A stretch of 64,000 nt of DNA from Erodium maritimum (taxonomy: Eukaryota > Streptophyta > Magnoliopsida > Geraniales > Geraniaceae): assembly GCA_963921825.1 (NCBI GenBank), contig OY997588.1, forward strand, positions 51,716,803 to 51,780,802, written 5' to 3'. Positions within the stretch are counted from its first letter, which is position 1; the number at the start of each line of letters is the position of its first letter. The notes beneath the pieces were generated by a model. That model saw nothing but the letters and a program-made list of their open reading frames with translations, searched no databases and had not been told where the DNA came from. Made by a program: the position numbers and the translations under genes. Shown here one piece after another: positions 34,791 to 46,630 of this stretch.

Positions 34791-37164
34791 ATGAAATTCC
34801 TCTTATGGAATGTGAGAGGAATCTCCTCAAACCAAAAGAGGAGGAATCTTAGTTGCTCGCTACTCAAACAATCCCCTGACTTCATTCTAATACAAGAATC
34901 AAAATTGCAATCCCTCCCTTCCAATTATCCAAGGCTTTGTGGATTATCTTCTGAATGGGAAGCTGCTGCAGTGGATGCTATTGGATCCTCTGGGGGTATA
35001 ATTTCAATGTGGAGAAAATCTGAATTTATCTTATCAAACACCAAACCTATTCAGGGAGCTCTATTTTGGTATGGTCTCTTATCACAACTCAATCTCTCTT
35101 GCTGTGTAGTGAATATTTATGCCTCAACTAACCCTCAACTCAGAGCTTTATTATGGTCCAATATTGAGAATGAATTAATCAATCAACATCCTGATCTATT
35201 GATAATCTTGGGATGAGATTTCAATGCTATACTATCAGTTGAAGACAGATCAAGCAGGAGAAATGGAGGATCATCCATGACCAATCTTCAAAGAATGATT
35301 GATAACCTTGGTCTTATTGACCTTCCTCTACAAGGTGGAAGATATACCTGGTTTGGCCATGGATCACAAGCCTCCAGAATAGACAGATTTATAATCTCCA
35401 ATGAATTGCTCACCTTGCTGCCAACACTTAATCAGACATGTGTACCAAGGTCCATTTCTAATCACAGACATGTGCTATTATACAACAATGTAAAGGATTA
35501 GGGGCCAAAGCCATTCAAATTTCTGAACATTTGGATAGATGATCCAAGATTCCTCCCTGCAGTTACTTCCTTTTGGTCTAGTTATGCAGTAACCGGCACT
35601 CCCCAGTTTATATAGTTTGGAAGAAACTCAAGATGCTGAGAGTAGATATAAAGAAATGGAACTACCAAGTCTTTGGTAATCTAGAAACACAAATCCAATA
35701 GTTAACCAATGCCATCAACATCCTAGATAACTTAGTGGGATTCAGGGCTCTCACTGATCAAGAGCTAACAGAAAGAGGAGCTTTAAAGGCTGAACTTATC
35801 AAAAAATAAAAATCATTGGCCAAGCTTTGGAGTCAGAAAGCAATGAGGAAATGGTTTGATGATGGGGACAATGGCTCAAGGTATTTTCACTGGATTGCTA
35901 ACTATCAAGATGCAAAGAAAAAATCTCATCCATTTGTCACAATGGAATAACCTTGAAAGAGCCAGATCAAATAAAAGAAGCTGCCACGACTTATTTCAGC
36001 ACAAGCTTTCAAATTGATAATGGAGAATTCTTCGATTTACAGAACCTGCCTTTCAATTCTATCACTCCTCAACAAAAAGAATGGCCGGAAAGACCATTTC
36101 TGGAAGAAGAAGTTCTCCAAGCAGTCTTGGCTTGTAAAGGAGATAAAGCCACTGGACCTGATGGCTTCACTCTCAATTTTTTTCAAGCAGGATGGAGCAT
36201 TGTCAAAGCTGATCTATTGAATTTCCTTCATGCCTTTTACAATACAGGACAGTTGGGAAAAGGACTTAACTCCTCCTTCCTGGTTCTTATCCCCAAAGGC
36301 ACTTCTCCTCTAACCTTTGCTGACTACAGACCAATCAGTCTAATGGGAGGACCATACAAAATCCTATCCAAATTACTCTCCTCCAGACTTAAAGTAGTGA
36401 TCAGTAATCTTGTGGGGGGTGAACAAACTGTTTTTTTAGCTGGAAGACAGATCATAGATGGGATATTAATAGCTTCTGAAGTGGTACATTACATCAAAAA
36501 ATCCAAGACAAAGGCCCTAATTTTTAAAGATGACTTCCAAAAGGCATTTGACAGAGTTAGTTGGAGCTTTGTGATGCAAATACTAACCAGGATGGGTTTT
36601 GGAGTCAAATGGAAGCTGTGGATAATTTCATGCCTCAGAGCCTCAATTTCAGTCTTGATCAATGGTGCTCCTAGTAAAGATTTTCAAATATCTAGAGGAC
36701 TGAGGCAAGGATGTGCCTTATCACCTCTACTCTTTGTAGTGATAGCAGAGGGCTTGAATCAAATTATGAGGGCAGGAATCACTTCCAATCTTTTCCAAGG
36801 CATCCAACCTTTTCCATATAGCCCTATCATTTCTCATCTACAATTTGTTGATGACTATTTTTTTTATCAAAGCCATACCAGATCATGTGAGATGCCTTAA
36901 ATTTGCATTAGTTATGTTCCATTTTGCCTCTGGACTGGCAGTAAATTATGACAAGTCCTAGATCATTCCCATGAACCTCACAGAAGGAGAGGATTTAATT
37001 ATTGCATCCATCCTCAACTATCCATCCACTACACTTCCAATAACTTATCTGGGTTTCCTCTGGGAGCTAACACAAGGAGAGCAAAAACATGGGAGCCTAT
37101 AGTCCAAAAATTCAAGAAAGCACTAGGTTTGTGGCAAGCAAAACTCCTATCTCTAGGAGGTAGA
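34791..37164 (+). pseudogene. LINE ORF2 first part: endonuclease and reverse transcriptase
   Basis: Starts MKFLLWNVRGISSNQKRR, the AP-endonuclease signature. The catalytic region reads LIILG-stop-DFNAILS at about 35215, and the late His motif is SNHRHVLL where SDH is expected. RT blocks follow: KATGPDGFTLNFFQ (about 36150), YRPISLMGGPYK (36325), KDDFQKAFDRVSW (36527), GLRQGCALSPLLF (36702) and FVDDYFFYQ (36844). At least four stops lie between 35215 and 36970. The frame is interrupted at 37165 by a solo copia LTR and resumes at 38830. Confidence 0.85.
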
Positions 37165-38829
37165 TGTTGGGTCTCGATGGAGGGTATGAACACATACTTG
37201 CAACGGAAATAACTCGAGACAATATCATAGAACACTACCAAATATTAGATACACAAGAGAATAAACAATATGGATGTTTCCTTACCAACTAGTTCAAGAA
37301 AAGGAAGAGAACACCAAAGAAACGATGATCGGCTTGAGTCTCCAAGACGCCTACGTATCCCATTGGAATCAAAGCCACGTAGTTCTTCTTTAGATGACTC
37401 AAGAACACAACAAGAGGGAAGAAAAGTGCCAAACTCGAAATTGTAGTGTGAGAGGGAGAGAAGTTGTGTTTCTATTCTTGTCTTGTGATTTGTTGTAGGA
37501 AAAAGATGACTTAAACCATCAACAACCATCAAGGACAAGTAAGGTGTGAAGCATGGTGTGAAGTAAGACAAGTATGGTGCTAAGTATGGCAAGACAAGAT
37601 GGGTTAGGTGGTGAATCACCAACACCTTAATCCTTGTCTTGCTTACTTAGTACTAATTAATCAAGACTTGATTAATTAGTTCCATGGGCCTTGGTTGCAT
37701 GGGCCTCTTGGAACATGGCCCATGGCCATTCCCAACGAGGTCCCGTGATGTGCTCATCGCCTCCAAGCCTTCCATACCGGAAATGTCCAACATTATCCAA
37801 CGCGATCAATCCCAAGACTCCAAGCCTTGTCTTGATCCGTAATGTCCTATTCACTTACGGGCACATGACCCAAAACCCAGTTTTGGTCATGTCCCGAGAC
37901 AACTCTCTTTTGGCCATTCTCCATAAATGTGTCAATGAGTTTCATCCTTCGGTGTGACCCTTAGGTCTATGCATGTCGATAGATCAACGTAAAATCTCAT
38001 TTTACTTGATCCTATATAAGTGGCAACTAACGAGACTTTAGTATTGCCTGACACTACATAGCGAATCGAACCAATCGATTCTAACCTTTCCGTCGTCCCT
38101 GTCATTATCCTTTTATCTCCGATATCCTGATTGAGATAAGGCATAGAGCCGTCATCCTTATTATTCTCAATCACTGTTCCTTGATATGTGAGATGACTGA
38201 ATATATGATACCTAGTATCATGTGCATGGCCATGCTATTCTTTCAGTCACTCTCGATCAAGCGGCCGAGAACCGATATCTTTCCCATACCTCAGTATGAG
38301 GGATAAATCCCTTAGCCGTCTTTCGTGTCACTCATGCAACCCGTCCCCAAGCCAATCCTGACCGTTATGGAAGCCCTGTTACGGACAACGTTAGGCTCAG
38401 GTCAAACTTAGTTGTTGACTGCATAGTGATCACAAAGACTCCTTGGTCTAAGGATACATGACAAGCTACGACACTGAATATGTTAATGACTCAATCTATG
38501 GCGCATATTCAGGGCGGGTCGTCCAATATCATGTCCCACATGATATCTATGATCAGACTCCGGAATCCCATTCCAATGACTAACAGAACGTAAGCCATGA
38601 AGAGCCATCTTTCATACTAGTCGCTTCTAGTGAAGCTTTATTGACTAGGGACCCATCGAGTGTGATCCATCTCGATCTATGGTTCTATTCGCATGGTGGG
38701 CATAGATCAGAAATCACATCGATATATTACTCCAACACATAAGTAATAGAAAGCCGCTTTAATCTTATTGCTAATGATGATATATACATTTGGACATTTA
38801 TGATTGAACTACGGGCACTAAGACTAACA
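37165..38829 (-). mobile_element. Solo LTR of the A/B copia family, duplication GTAGA
   Basis: 1,665 bp, TGTTGGGTCTCGATGG to AAGACTAACA, flanked by GTAGA at 37160-37164 and 38830-38834. It is divergent from A and B in its first ~500 bp, so it is older or from a sub-family. It splits LINE ORF2 exactly: LSLGG before and ITLIKSTMGALPLYY after. No coding capacity. Confidence 0.92.
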
Positions 38830-40132
38830 GTAGAATCACATTAATCAAATCCACTATGGGGGCACTGCCATTGTATTATTTCTCTATTCTCAGAGCTCCA
38901 AAAGGTGTAATCAAGAGCATGGAAAGCTGGCAAAGAAAATTCTTATGGTATGGCAAAGTATCTGAAAAAGGATGCTGCAAAATTAATTGGGGAAAGGTCT
39001 GCAAATCTAAAGCAGAAGGTGGTCTTGGCATCAGAAATTTATCAAGTATGAATATAGCTCTATTGGCTAAATGGTGGTGGAGATTCTCACTAGAGAAGAA
39101 TGCTCTTTGGAAGTTGATTATCTGTGGAAAATTTGGATGGGGTAAATAGGAATGGGACCTATCATGTTTTAATGAAGTGGGATCAAATAGCTTCATTTCT
39201 CATATTCTAAATTTAGCAAAAGATCCAAGGTTTGAGGATATTTTTGTCTCTAAAGGTTTACATTGGAAAGTTGGAAATGGAGCAAGAGTCTTCTTCTGGA
39301 GAGACACTTGGTGGGGGACACTTCTTTTAAACACTTATTTCCAAGGTTGTATGAATTCTCTCTTTCAAAGCAAATGATGGTTGCTGAGGCTTGGACTGGT
39401 TTTGATTAGGACTTGGACTTTGTGAGGGTACCTAGAGGAAGAGCTGAGCATGACTGGGATATTCTTTCATCAATCCTGAAAGAAATCAAGCTGGGACACC
39501 AGGAGGATGTCATTATTTGGCAATGGGATCCAAAGGGTTTCATTGTTAGAAAATTGTATACTCTTCTTGAACAACAAGGTTCTCAATCTGCTGCAACCTC
39601 AGCATGGACTAAACTCCTTTGGATCCCTGGAATTCCCCCTAAAATAACAGCCTTCAACTGGTTGGCATGTCATGATGCATTTCCAACTAAATGCTTTCTT
39701 GAATCAAGAGGTGTGAATCTTTCTTTGGAGGATATTTTATGTTCAATATGCCACTGGGACCTAGAAGATGGGAATCGTGTTTTACTTCACTGTGGGAGGG
39801 CCTGGCGGGTTTGGGGGCTCATATCAAAATGGTGGGGCTCAGAATTTACCATTCCAAGCACAGTTAAAGATCATTTGATAGCCTGACCTCGGCTACAGAG
39901 AAGAAAATACAAAAAGGCTTGGATTCAAATTTTCCAACTCACCAACTAGATGATATGGTTAGCTAGATTTGCAAATGTCTTCAGAGAAGAAAATTCTAAA
40001 GCAGAGGAAATTTTCCAAAAAATTCTCCATCAGTCTTATTCATGGGAATGGTATAACTTCCAAAATTCACACAAATACTTCTCCTTCAGTTCCCGGTGTT
40101 GCTCCCCCAAAGCCTGTTTGGATTGGATTTGA
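38830..40132 (+). pseudogene. LINE ORF2 C-terminal part with zf-RVT domain
   Basis: Continues ORF2 with ITLIKSTMGALPLYYFS and RKFLWYGKVSEKGCCKINW, the block that follows RT in plant L1 elements. The zf-RVT region at about 39540-39830 contains TKLLWIPGIPPKITAFNW and CSICHWDLEDGNRVLLHC. The tail ends at about 40132. Stops at about 39147 (after KFGWGK), 39375, 39406, 39884 and 39946 confirm decay. Confidence 0.82.
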
Positions 40133-40924
40133 AGTCAAGAATATACCTTCAGTTACAAGCATTTGTTGTTCTCTGGTTTGGTTATGGGGTTGGCGATCTT
40201 GGGATGGTTTTGTGGGTGGTTTTGGTGAGTCATGTGAGATGGGAGGCCTTCTTCTTGTTCTGGGCCTTCTCTTCTTTGTGTGTGGATAGTGCTCTCTTTT
40301 TAGGGTGTGTGTGAGGGTAGCTTCATCCTAGGTGAGTGTTCTCTTCTTTTGTTCTTTCTTGGAGGTGTTATTCTCTACAGGGCTCTCAGTTGCTTCAGGC
40401 TCTACATACAACCTGCTCTCCTGCTTCATGTATCTTCAAGCTTAAACAAATCATCTCAAGACTACATGGAGGGTCTCAAGTACAACACAATTCGGATATT
40501 TATTCAGCACTAGAAAACAATTGGAAGGTTTCAACATTTGTAGTGTGCAAATCACAACAACCACTCTGCAGACACACAAGTTTCATCTCAACAAATCATC
40601 AGTCCAACTGTACTGATCAACAACAATCAATATGATCACATCTCAATCACTCAAAAGGTTTCCTCCCTCATGGATGACTTGGAAACATTTGCATTGCTTG
40701 CTTTTAACCTCTTATATAACTCTTTTATTGAGGGTTTTTAACTGGTATTCATTTCATTCCTTAGATAGAGGGTTTTTAATTTCATACCCTATTGTTTCAT
40801 AGGAAGGTGTTTGATGTATTTTGATCTTTTTTGTGCATGATCTGTAGGTAGACATACCTTGTACTCCTCTTTAACCTCTAAAGAGGTTTTAATTTCAATA
40901 TGCTTTGCTGATAAAAAAAATATA
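40133..40924 (+). other. LINE 3' UTR and A-run
   Basis: No coherent frame. It ends TATGCTTTGCTGAT plus eight A and TATA, followed by the 11-bp duplication. Confidence 0.7.
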
Positions 40925-41210
40925 TGTTCCATGTTTCAACAGTTGAACCTTTTTTTACGTTCTTGATTTGTTTTGCCAGTTGTTTGAACACCTATACTAG
41001 TATTGTGTATTTCTCTTTCATGTTTATTGATTTATACATGTCTAATACTACTAGATTTCCAAAATATTGGTTTGTACTGTTGATAACTTATACTCCTATT
41101 ATTATAACACATTGAACTCCCTCACTTGTGAACTTAGGTTGTACCCTCTTCTTTAATGTGTTGTTCCATTCTTCTCAGCTTTTCGCTATTATATCCATTT
41201 TTCACACCTA

Positions 41211-41242
41211 GCACCGTGCATCGCGCGGTGCGCCAACCCTAG
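41211..41242 (+). mobile_element. Candidate Helitron 3' terminus
   Basis: The hairpin GCACCG-TGCATCGCG-CGGTGC (41211-41231) is followed 8 bp later by CTAG and then T. This is the layout of plant Helitron 3' ends: a short GC hairpin just before CTRR, with insertion in an AT dinucleotide. The TGCATCGCGCGG core resembles Helitron ends I know. The 5' TC end was not located; it may lie far left of the nested insertions or outside the window. Confidence 0.6.
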
Positions 41243-42285
41243 TTATCATTAAAGACACCCGATTCATTGCACCTAAGCCCACAATATTTGCAGGTCATGT
41301 GCCACCACATGCATCATATGATTCATTTGCTTTAGGCATCTATTGTCCATTTTGGTTATTTTAATAAAAAAATAGGGGCAAATTTCCATCAGTGAAATAC
41401 AATAAGTTGTTTTTCATTACGACCATGTATCAGCTTGCCTGATAAACTTGCCTGGTAGGATACAAACAAGAAATTACAAAAACACAAAACAATTCATTTG
41501 AAATTGAGCTGCAAAATTCTAATAAAACACATACATCGGGGATATAATTCCCCGACTTTGAATCAGAACCGGCCGCAATTTTCCGACCTAAAAATCCATT
41601 CGGGGATATAATTTCCGACTGCGAGCTAGAACCGGCCGCGACCTAGATTTCTCCTAAACTGTATCTAAGCATAACGACTAAAACCCCCTAAATGTATACA
41701 TTAAGACCGAAATTGAACGTATCTACACAATAATTAAACCCAATTTCAGCATATCTAAGACTGGGCCTACCTTTCTAACACTTAGAGGAAAAAAAGGTCG
41801 TTCCAATAATTTGCCCATGCACCAGGCCTCGTTTCCTTTCTTCATCTTCTTCTCCACCTATTAGTAACAACATGATAGCATGCATAAAGAAATCAATGAC
41901 CCTATACATCTACCATCGTTTGCTACCCTTGGATTCCTATCTATATATTTTCCCCACCATTGCAAATCATCATCAAATCGATTCGATCGGCAGTGGCCAT
42001 AAGAAGGTGTTTCAGTGTGTCGCTATCGCATACACTACATTTTCTTCAGCATCTTCTTAAATTCGATATATATTGTCTGTATTTCATCATCTGTGTCTTG
42101 AGCTGAATTTAGATGTGTTTGTTGAGGTGTTATCTGTACATCTACCATCAAAGGCTTACCTTTTGAACTACACATTAAGCTTGGTTATGAACTAAAGATT
42201 CCTTTCCATGACGAACAATTGGTATGGATTAATCATTTTTTTAGTTGGAAAAAATAGTGTCTATTTGCCTTTTTGTTCTGCTTAG
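41243..42285. other. Intergenic sequence with one direct duplication
   Basis: No recognised gene. A segment of about 40 bp beginning CGGGGATATAAT and ending AACCGGCCGC occurs twice (about 41537 and 41602). The rest is AT-rich. Confidence 0.5.
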
Positions 42286-42779
42286 GTGTTTTTGAGCGCT
42301 TTTAGAGAATTCTTCATGAAGGAGAAATTGCTAAACGTGTGCAATTTTCAATCAAAGGTTTGTTTTCCATAACAAAAGGCAAGTTCCAGGTGCAATTTTG
42401 TGTATATCTTAACATTTGCTGTATAGGAATGAGCAGGACATAAATTGCTTTTACTAATATGTAAAAGTCTGCACTGTTTACCCAAAATTTGATCTTGTGG
42501 AGTAGGATGGTCAGTTTACGCATGAGATATCTCTACAAGAGGAGATTGACCCTGAGATTCCACTTGGTATGTCTTTTCAACTCAACTTGCCTTCAGCTGC
42601 TTAGCGGATCTTGCCATGGTTATATTTTTTTTTTTGAATTTATCTATTTTTATTTGATGGTAAATGCTTCCTTTCTTTTTTCAGATTTATTTAAACCATA
42701 TCCTCAGTTCCTCTAAAACGAGAAGCGCTATGAGGAATTGAAAAATAACATAATAGGTCAAGAATCTGATGATGAATAA
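42286..42779 (+). pseudogene. CWC22: CWC22-like splicing factor gene fragment (three decayed exons)
   Basis: Exon a (42286-42389) encodes VFERF-stop-RILHEGEIAKRVQF and GLFSITKGKFQ, ending at a CAG|GT donor. Exon b (about 42476-42566) encodes FDLVE-stop-DGQFTHEISLQ and EEIDPEIPL, with a G|GTATGT donor. Exon c (42685-42779), after TTTTTTCAG, encodes DLFKPYPQFL-stop-NEKRYEELKNNI and ends IIGQESDDE-stop. The order and motifs fit the end of the MIF4G region and the linker of plant CWC22, a spliceosome-associated protein that recruits eIF4A3. Introns are kept, so it is a duplicated genomic fragment rather than a processed copy. Three in-frame stops and missing flanking exons make it non-functional. 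Confidence 0.72.
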
Positions 42780-43539
42780 TATGATGAATTCCATTTGAAT
42801 TCCCTTATCTTCATCATTTTATTTTAGTTGCAGCGGCAAGCCAATTTAACTGCACCCATTTTGTCTCTCCAACATATTTTATATATTGAAAGGCAGTTCA
42901 GTATATAAGTTCTTTCTTGCTCAATGGCTAAATGGTAGGTTCAATATTGATCATATGATTGAGAATGTGACTTTTTTTACTCTATATATAACTGCATAAC
43001 AATCATGTCTATATTGATAATACAGCCTAACAGGGAGGGAAGTTTTTTGGTGCTTCAAAGGCTGTGGAGAGCTTCAAAGGCTACAAGGTTAATGGATATG
43101 TATTCCTTATAGCCATGGTTCGACCTAGAATGTCGATTCGTGGTTTAGACGTTCAGGACAAAGAGCTCAGAAATCAGGCTCATGGAGTTGCTTTGCTCGG
43201 AGAGCAGTGTTCTCAATCTGTTTTAGGTGACGATAGGGAACGGAATGCTAGTCGGCCGCTCGTTCCTAGAACTCAGTTGGTCCCTGTTATACAGGAGTTG
43301 ATGACAAACAACTAATCCTGATTTTAAGCTGCAAATTAGAGTCACAGTTAACCACTTTAACTAATCCATGTCATCAGAATTCTTTCTTCCTATATAATTA
43401 AATATCTTACAGTCAAATGCAAGATTATAAACAAAACGACAAAATGGTGAATATTAAAAGGGAATGTTCCGATCCCATAATAGATTAAACCACATAAGAC
43501 CACTTGTAAAATCAAGTATTTTAGAACAAGTGTTACAAA
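42780..43539. other. Region between CWC22 remnant and kelch gene
   Basis: It holds one plus-strand frame of 83 codons (43064-43315; contains YVFLIAMVRPRMSIRG, ends QELMTNN) that I do not recognise and cannot call a gene. The part next to 43540 is likely the 3' UTR of the minus-strand kelch gene. Confidence 0.35.
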
Positions 43540-46103
43540 TTACTGACTTCCTGCTGTCTTCTTCCTCATCTTTCCTTTTCCCTTCCTCTTCATCTTTCCT
43601 TTTCCCTTCCTCTGACTCTTCTCTTCTTCCACACCCACTTTCTTTCTTTCTTCCTCTTCCTTTACCTGCAGTTCAATTGGGTTGTTATTAAAGAATACCC
43701 TGACACTCTATGTAATAATTAAATCTACAAGATGGCATTTGGAGAACATCTATAATTGGAGAGACCTGATGGATTCAATCACTTAAAAACAGAGTACATT
43801 ACTACAGGACAATCTAAATAAGATTCTAAGCAAATTAATTTCAATTATAAAAAGAATAATCATGAGAAAGGTAGAGTCAACTTAAGTTGTAAGATCCTAC
43901 TCATGCAAGAAAGGGGAGCACATATGAAAAGCAAGATAATATAATCTAACTTACCCAAGGCACGAAACATAGTGATTTGATTCTGTATATGCTATGAATA
44001 AAATTGAGCTCGAAACATCTTCCGTGTAACTCGGTGTCCTTGGCTTTCCCAGCTGCCATAGGCACATGGAGTCTTTGAACAGTAAGATGGAGAGCTGGAT
44101 CATCGCCCACGGGATCTGGCCGGGAATCGTAACCTACCCGAGCAATAAAGATACTGGCACCCATTAAGCCAATTTCGCTTTGTTGCAGCCATTCTACTTT
44201 TTCCGGCGACGGTTGGATGCCAGTAACTTCAACTTCTTCCACCTGAGAACTTAAGGGGCTTTCAAAGTAGCAGATTGTATTTTTGGGGTTGCGGTAACAA
44301 GGGTGCCTAAATGCATAGTACACATTGTTGAAACAAACACCTTTACCATGAAAAGGAAGACTCGGGACATCCACTTTGCTCCACTTGTGGCTGTCAAGGT
44401 CCAGCTTGAACACACCGTTATAAGCCTCACCACTTACCCATATGACGATGGAAGTCTCATCTTCAACTACATGAGCTTTTATTTCCAAATAGAGAAACAT
44501 CCTATGGTCTGGGAAAGATGGTTGAGGCAGGGTAGTCCACCCTTCATCCTCAGCCTCAGTATCCAAATACTCAAAGTTCGGTGGTTTTTCTAGGCCGAAC
44601 AAGCAGCAAGAAAAAACATATATCTTCTTTTTAACCACGATGACAATAGGATACTGCTTCTCAGCATTTAAGAGTGGGCCCCTTATGGCCAGATTATGAG
44701 GAAGGGACTGTTCAGGGAACGGAGAAATCTTGTTCAAATCAATCTTGTAAGTAACTAGGTTCGGAGCATATGTGTCGATGCTCGAGAAAGTAGACCCCCC
44801 TATCATATAGAGGGTGGGACCTATCGCACAAAAACCACAGTCAAAAGGCAAATGTGTGGCTAACACGTCAATAGCGAAACATAAACTATCATTCAGTTCG
44901 CCGCTTCCTTTGATTGCCTTGACTTCGTATCTAGACATGGTGCCACATACAAGGAACATGATGTCCTGCCAAAATAAAGTTATTTGTTGAGAATTTTTAA
45001 TTATAAAATAAAAAATAATAAGAGTTTGCAATTCTAGAAGCAAGATCCACACCTCAGGTGAAGATGAAGCCACCATAGATGAACCCGTTTGGACCTCCAT
45101 ACCAATATCAGACAGAGAAATGCTCCTATCCTAGAGGAAGAATGCAATTACTTACACATAAGTTGTCAACAAAGAAACAGATAAACTATAAGCAAAGTTT
45201 TAAAAGGCGGAAACAGAAAAACAAAGCATTTTCCTTCCGCTTCATTTTGTAGATGACTTTTCAAATGTGGATGTGCATTACATTAATTATAAAAACCAAC
45301 TGTTGAGAAATAAGACATCATCAATTGTGTGCTTGAAGCTGCACCATTGAAAGGGGACGCAAAAAAGTATAAAACACCAAATGAAAAGAAGAAGAAGAAA
45401 AAACAATATTGGAAGGAGCCATTCAACTAAAAACTGAGATACATGGAATTGATATTTGGGGGAAACAGGAAAATAATAGTCAGAAAATAAATCTAAATCT
45501 CAGATACAACGTATGATCAGTAGGAAAACAAAAAACACAAACCAATTGAATCTAACAGTGACCTGAATGTTAACAAGCAGAGATATAGTAACAATAAAAA
45601 CTGGCAAAATTCTACTCCTCCACCTTCTGAGAAATCAAACAGACCCACAGTAATCCAGAATCGATTCAAATTAAAAATTGAAATAAGAAGAAAAAATCCT
45701 CTCAGGACAATAAACTTGAAAACAAACCACACAGAGTTGATGGATTGACGGGAAAAACCCTAAATCTTCTGCCCTAAATAGATCTACACAAACAACGAAG
45801 AAGGCTTGAGTGGAAGAGATTATACCTTACAGCGAGGAGGATGCGCGTGTCGACGCCCGCGATACGGAAACGGAAACGGAAACGTCCGAGGAGGATGGGG
45901 TTGATGGCCTTTGATCTCCGCGGCAAGATGTGCTCTAGGCTATCAACGGGAGAGAGGCACGGTGAATAAAAGGGGTAGGGTAGGGCTGGGTGTATTGGGC
46001 TGAAACTAGATGGACTCAAGGAGTTGAGTTTGAGTAGATGGGCTGAAGGGGTCGGGTCGGTTCGGGCTGAAGTAGATACGTTAAATTGCTGTTGGACTTG
46101 CAT
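43540..46103 (-). CDS. Kelch/beta-propeller-like protein, four predicted exons
   Basis: Minus strand. Exon 1 46103-45831, exon 2 45130-45053, exon 3 44965-43955, exon 4 43665-43540. All introns are phase 0 with GT-AG ends (GTAAGG...CTCTAG, GTGTGG...GGCAG, GTAAGT...TGCAG). The predicted protein is about 495 residues: a Ser/Pro-rich N-terminus (1-91), a beta-propeller body (about 130-440) with kelch-like strands such as IGPTLYMIGG (about 165-174) and GVCFNNVYYAFRH, and a Lys/Arg/Glu-rich tail. Substrate or partner is unknown; plant kelch proteins usually bind other proteins. I see no F-box. The start at 46103 is the first in-frame ATG and is uncertain; MEVQTGSS in exon 2 or MSRYEV in exon 3 are alternatives. 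The body is intact, with no internal stop in a window full of broken frames, which argues for a living host gene. Confidence 0.78.
45131..45830 (-). other. Intron 1 of the kelch gene (700 bp)
   Basis: Donor GTAAGG after exon 1, acceptor CTTCCTCTAG before exon 2. AT-rich, no frame of interest. Confidence 0.65.
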
Positions 46104-46117
46104 CGTAGCCTTGTGTG

Positions 46118-46630
46118 CAATGTTGTAAAAATCCCCGCCTGGAGGCGCTTAGGCCCCGCCTAGGCGCTGAAATGGGCTCTGCCGACCCGATTTATTCTCT
46201 TAGGGCGCTCCTGGCCGTTTGGGCGGAATATGACCGATTAATCCCCGATTCAGCTGATTAATTACCGCCTGGCCGATTAATTGAGCGGGTCGGTCAGACG
46301 TCGGGTCGGATTTGTAGTTAAAAAAACAGTTTCTAACTTTCTACAAAGCAAGTGAAACCATAAAATTATGCTAGTTGATAGTCATACTTATTGATATTCT
46401 TTTAAGAATTGTATGATACTTTAAGTTTAATAGAATATTATGTTTTTATTATATTTAATGTTCGATATTATTAATATTTTTTATATAGTATAATATAAAT
46501 TTTGATAATATATAATAAAAAACAATAAAATAATAATCCGATTAATCCCCGATTAATCTCCGATTAATCCCCGCCTAACGCCTAGGACCCCTTCCCGTCC
46601 GACTAACGCCTAACGTTTTTTACAACCTTG
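46118..46630. mobile_element. hAT-type MITE (513 bp), 8-bp duplication CTTGTGTG
   Basis: Ends CAATGTTGTAAAAA and TTTTTTACAACCTTG are inverted repeats. CTTGTGTG flanks both sides (46110-46117 and 46631-46638). Sub-terminal parts carry CGCCTAGGCGC-type and GATTAATCCCCG-type repeats. No transposase. The 8-bp duplication and the CA(A)xGTTGTAAAA terminus fit non-autonomous hAT elements. Confidence 0.85.

Larger units (their letters stand above)
31893..40924 (+). mobile_element. Full-length L1-type LINE, split by a solo LTR; 11-bp target duplication
   Basis: TGTTCCATGTT occurs at 31882-31892 and 40925-40935. Between them are a 5' UTR, ORF1 (32360-34783), ORF2 (34791 to about 40132), a 3' UTR and an A-run (40912-40919). 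Without the inserted solo LTR the element is about 7.4 kb. ORF2 has stops, so it is inactive. The 3' end resembles the LINE remnant ending at 3159. Confidence 0.88.

Noticed and set aside
43946..45100. Single-exon 384-codon reading of the kelch gene
   Set aside because: It reads through an 87-bp GT-AG segment coding an AT-rich hydrophobic stretch and ends three codons past a strong GTAAGT donor; the four-exon model fits better, though retention is possible.
46118..46630. Coding potential or regulatory gene in the segment upstream of the kelch gene
   Set aside because: Inverted ends and an 8-bp duplication show it is a MITE.
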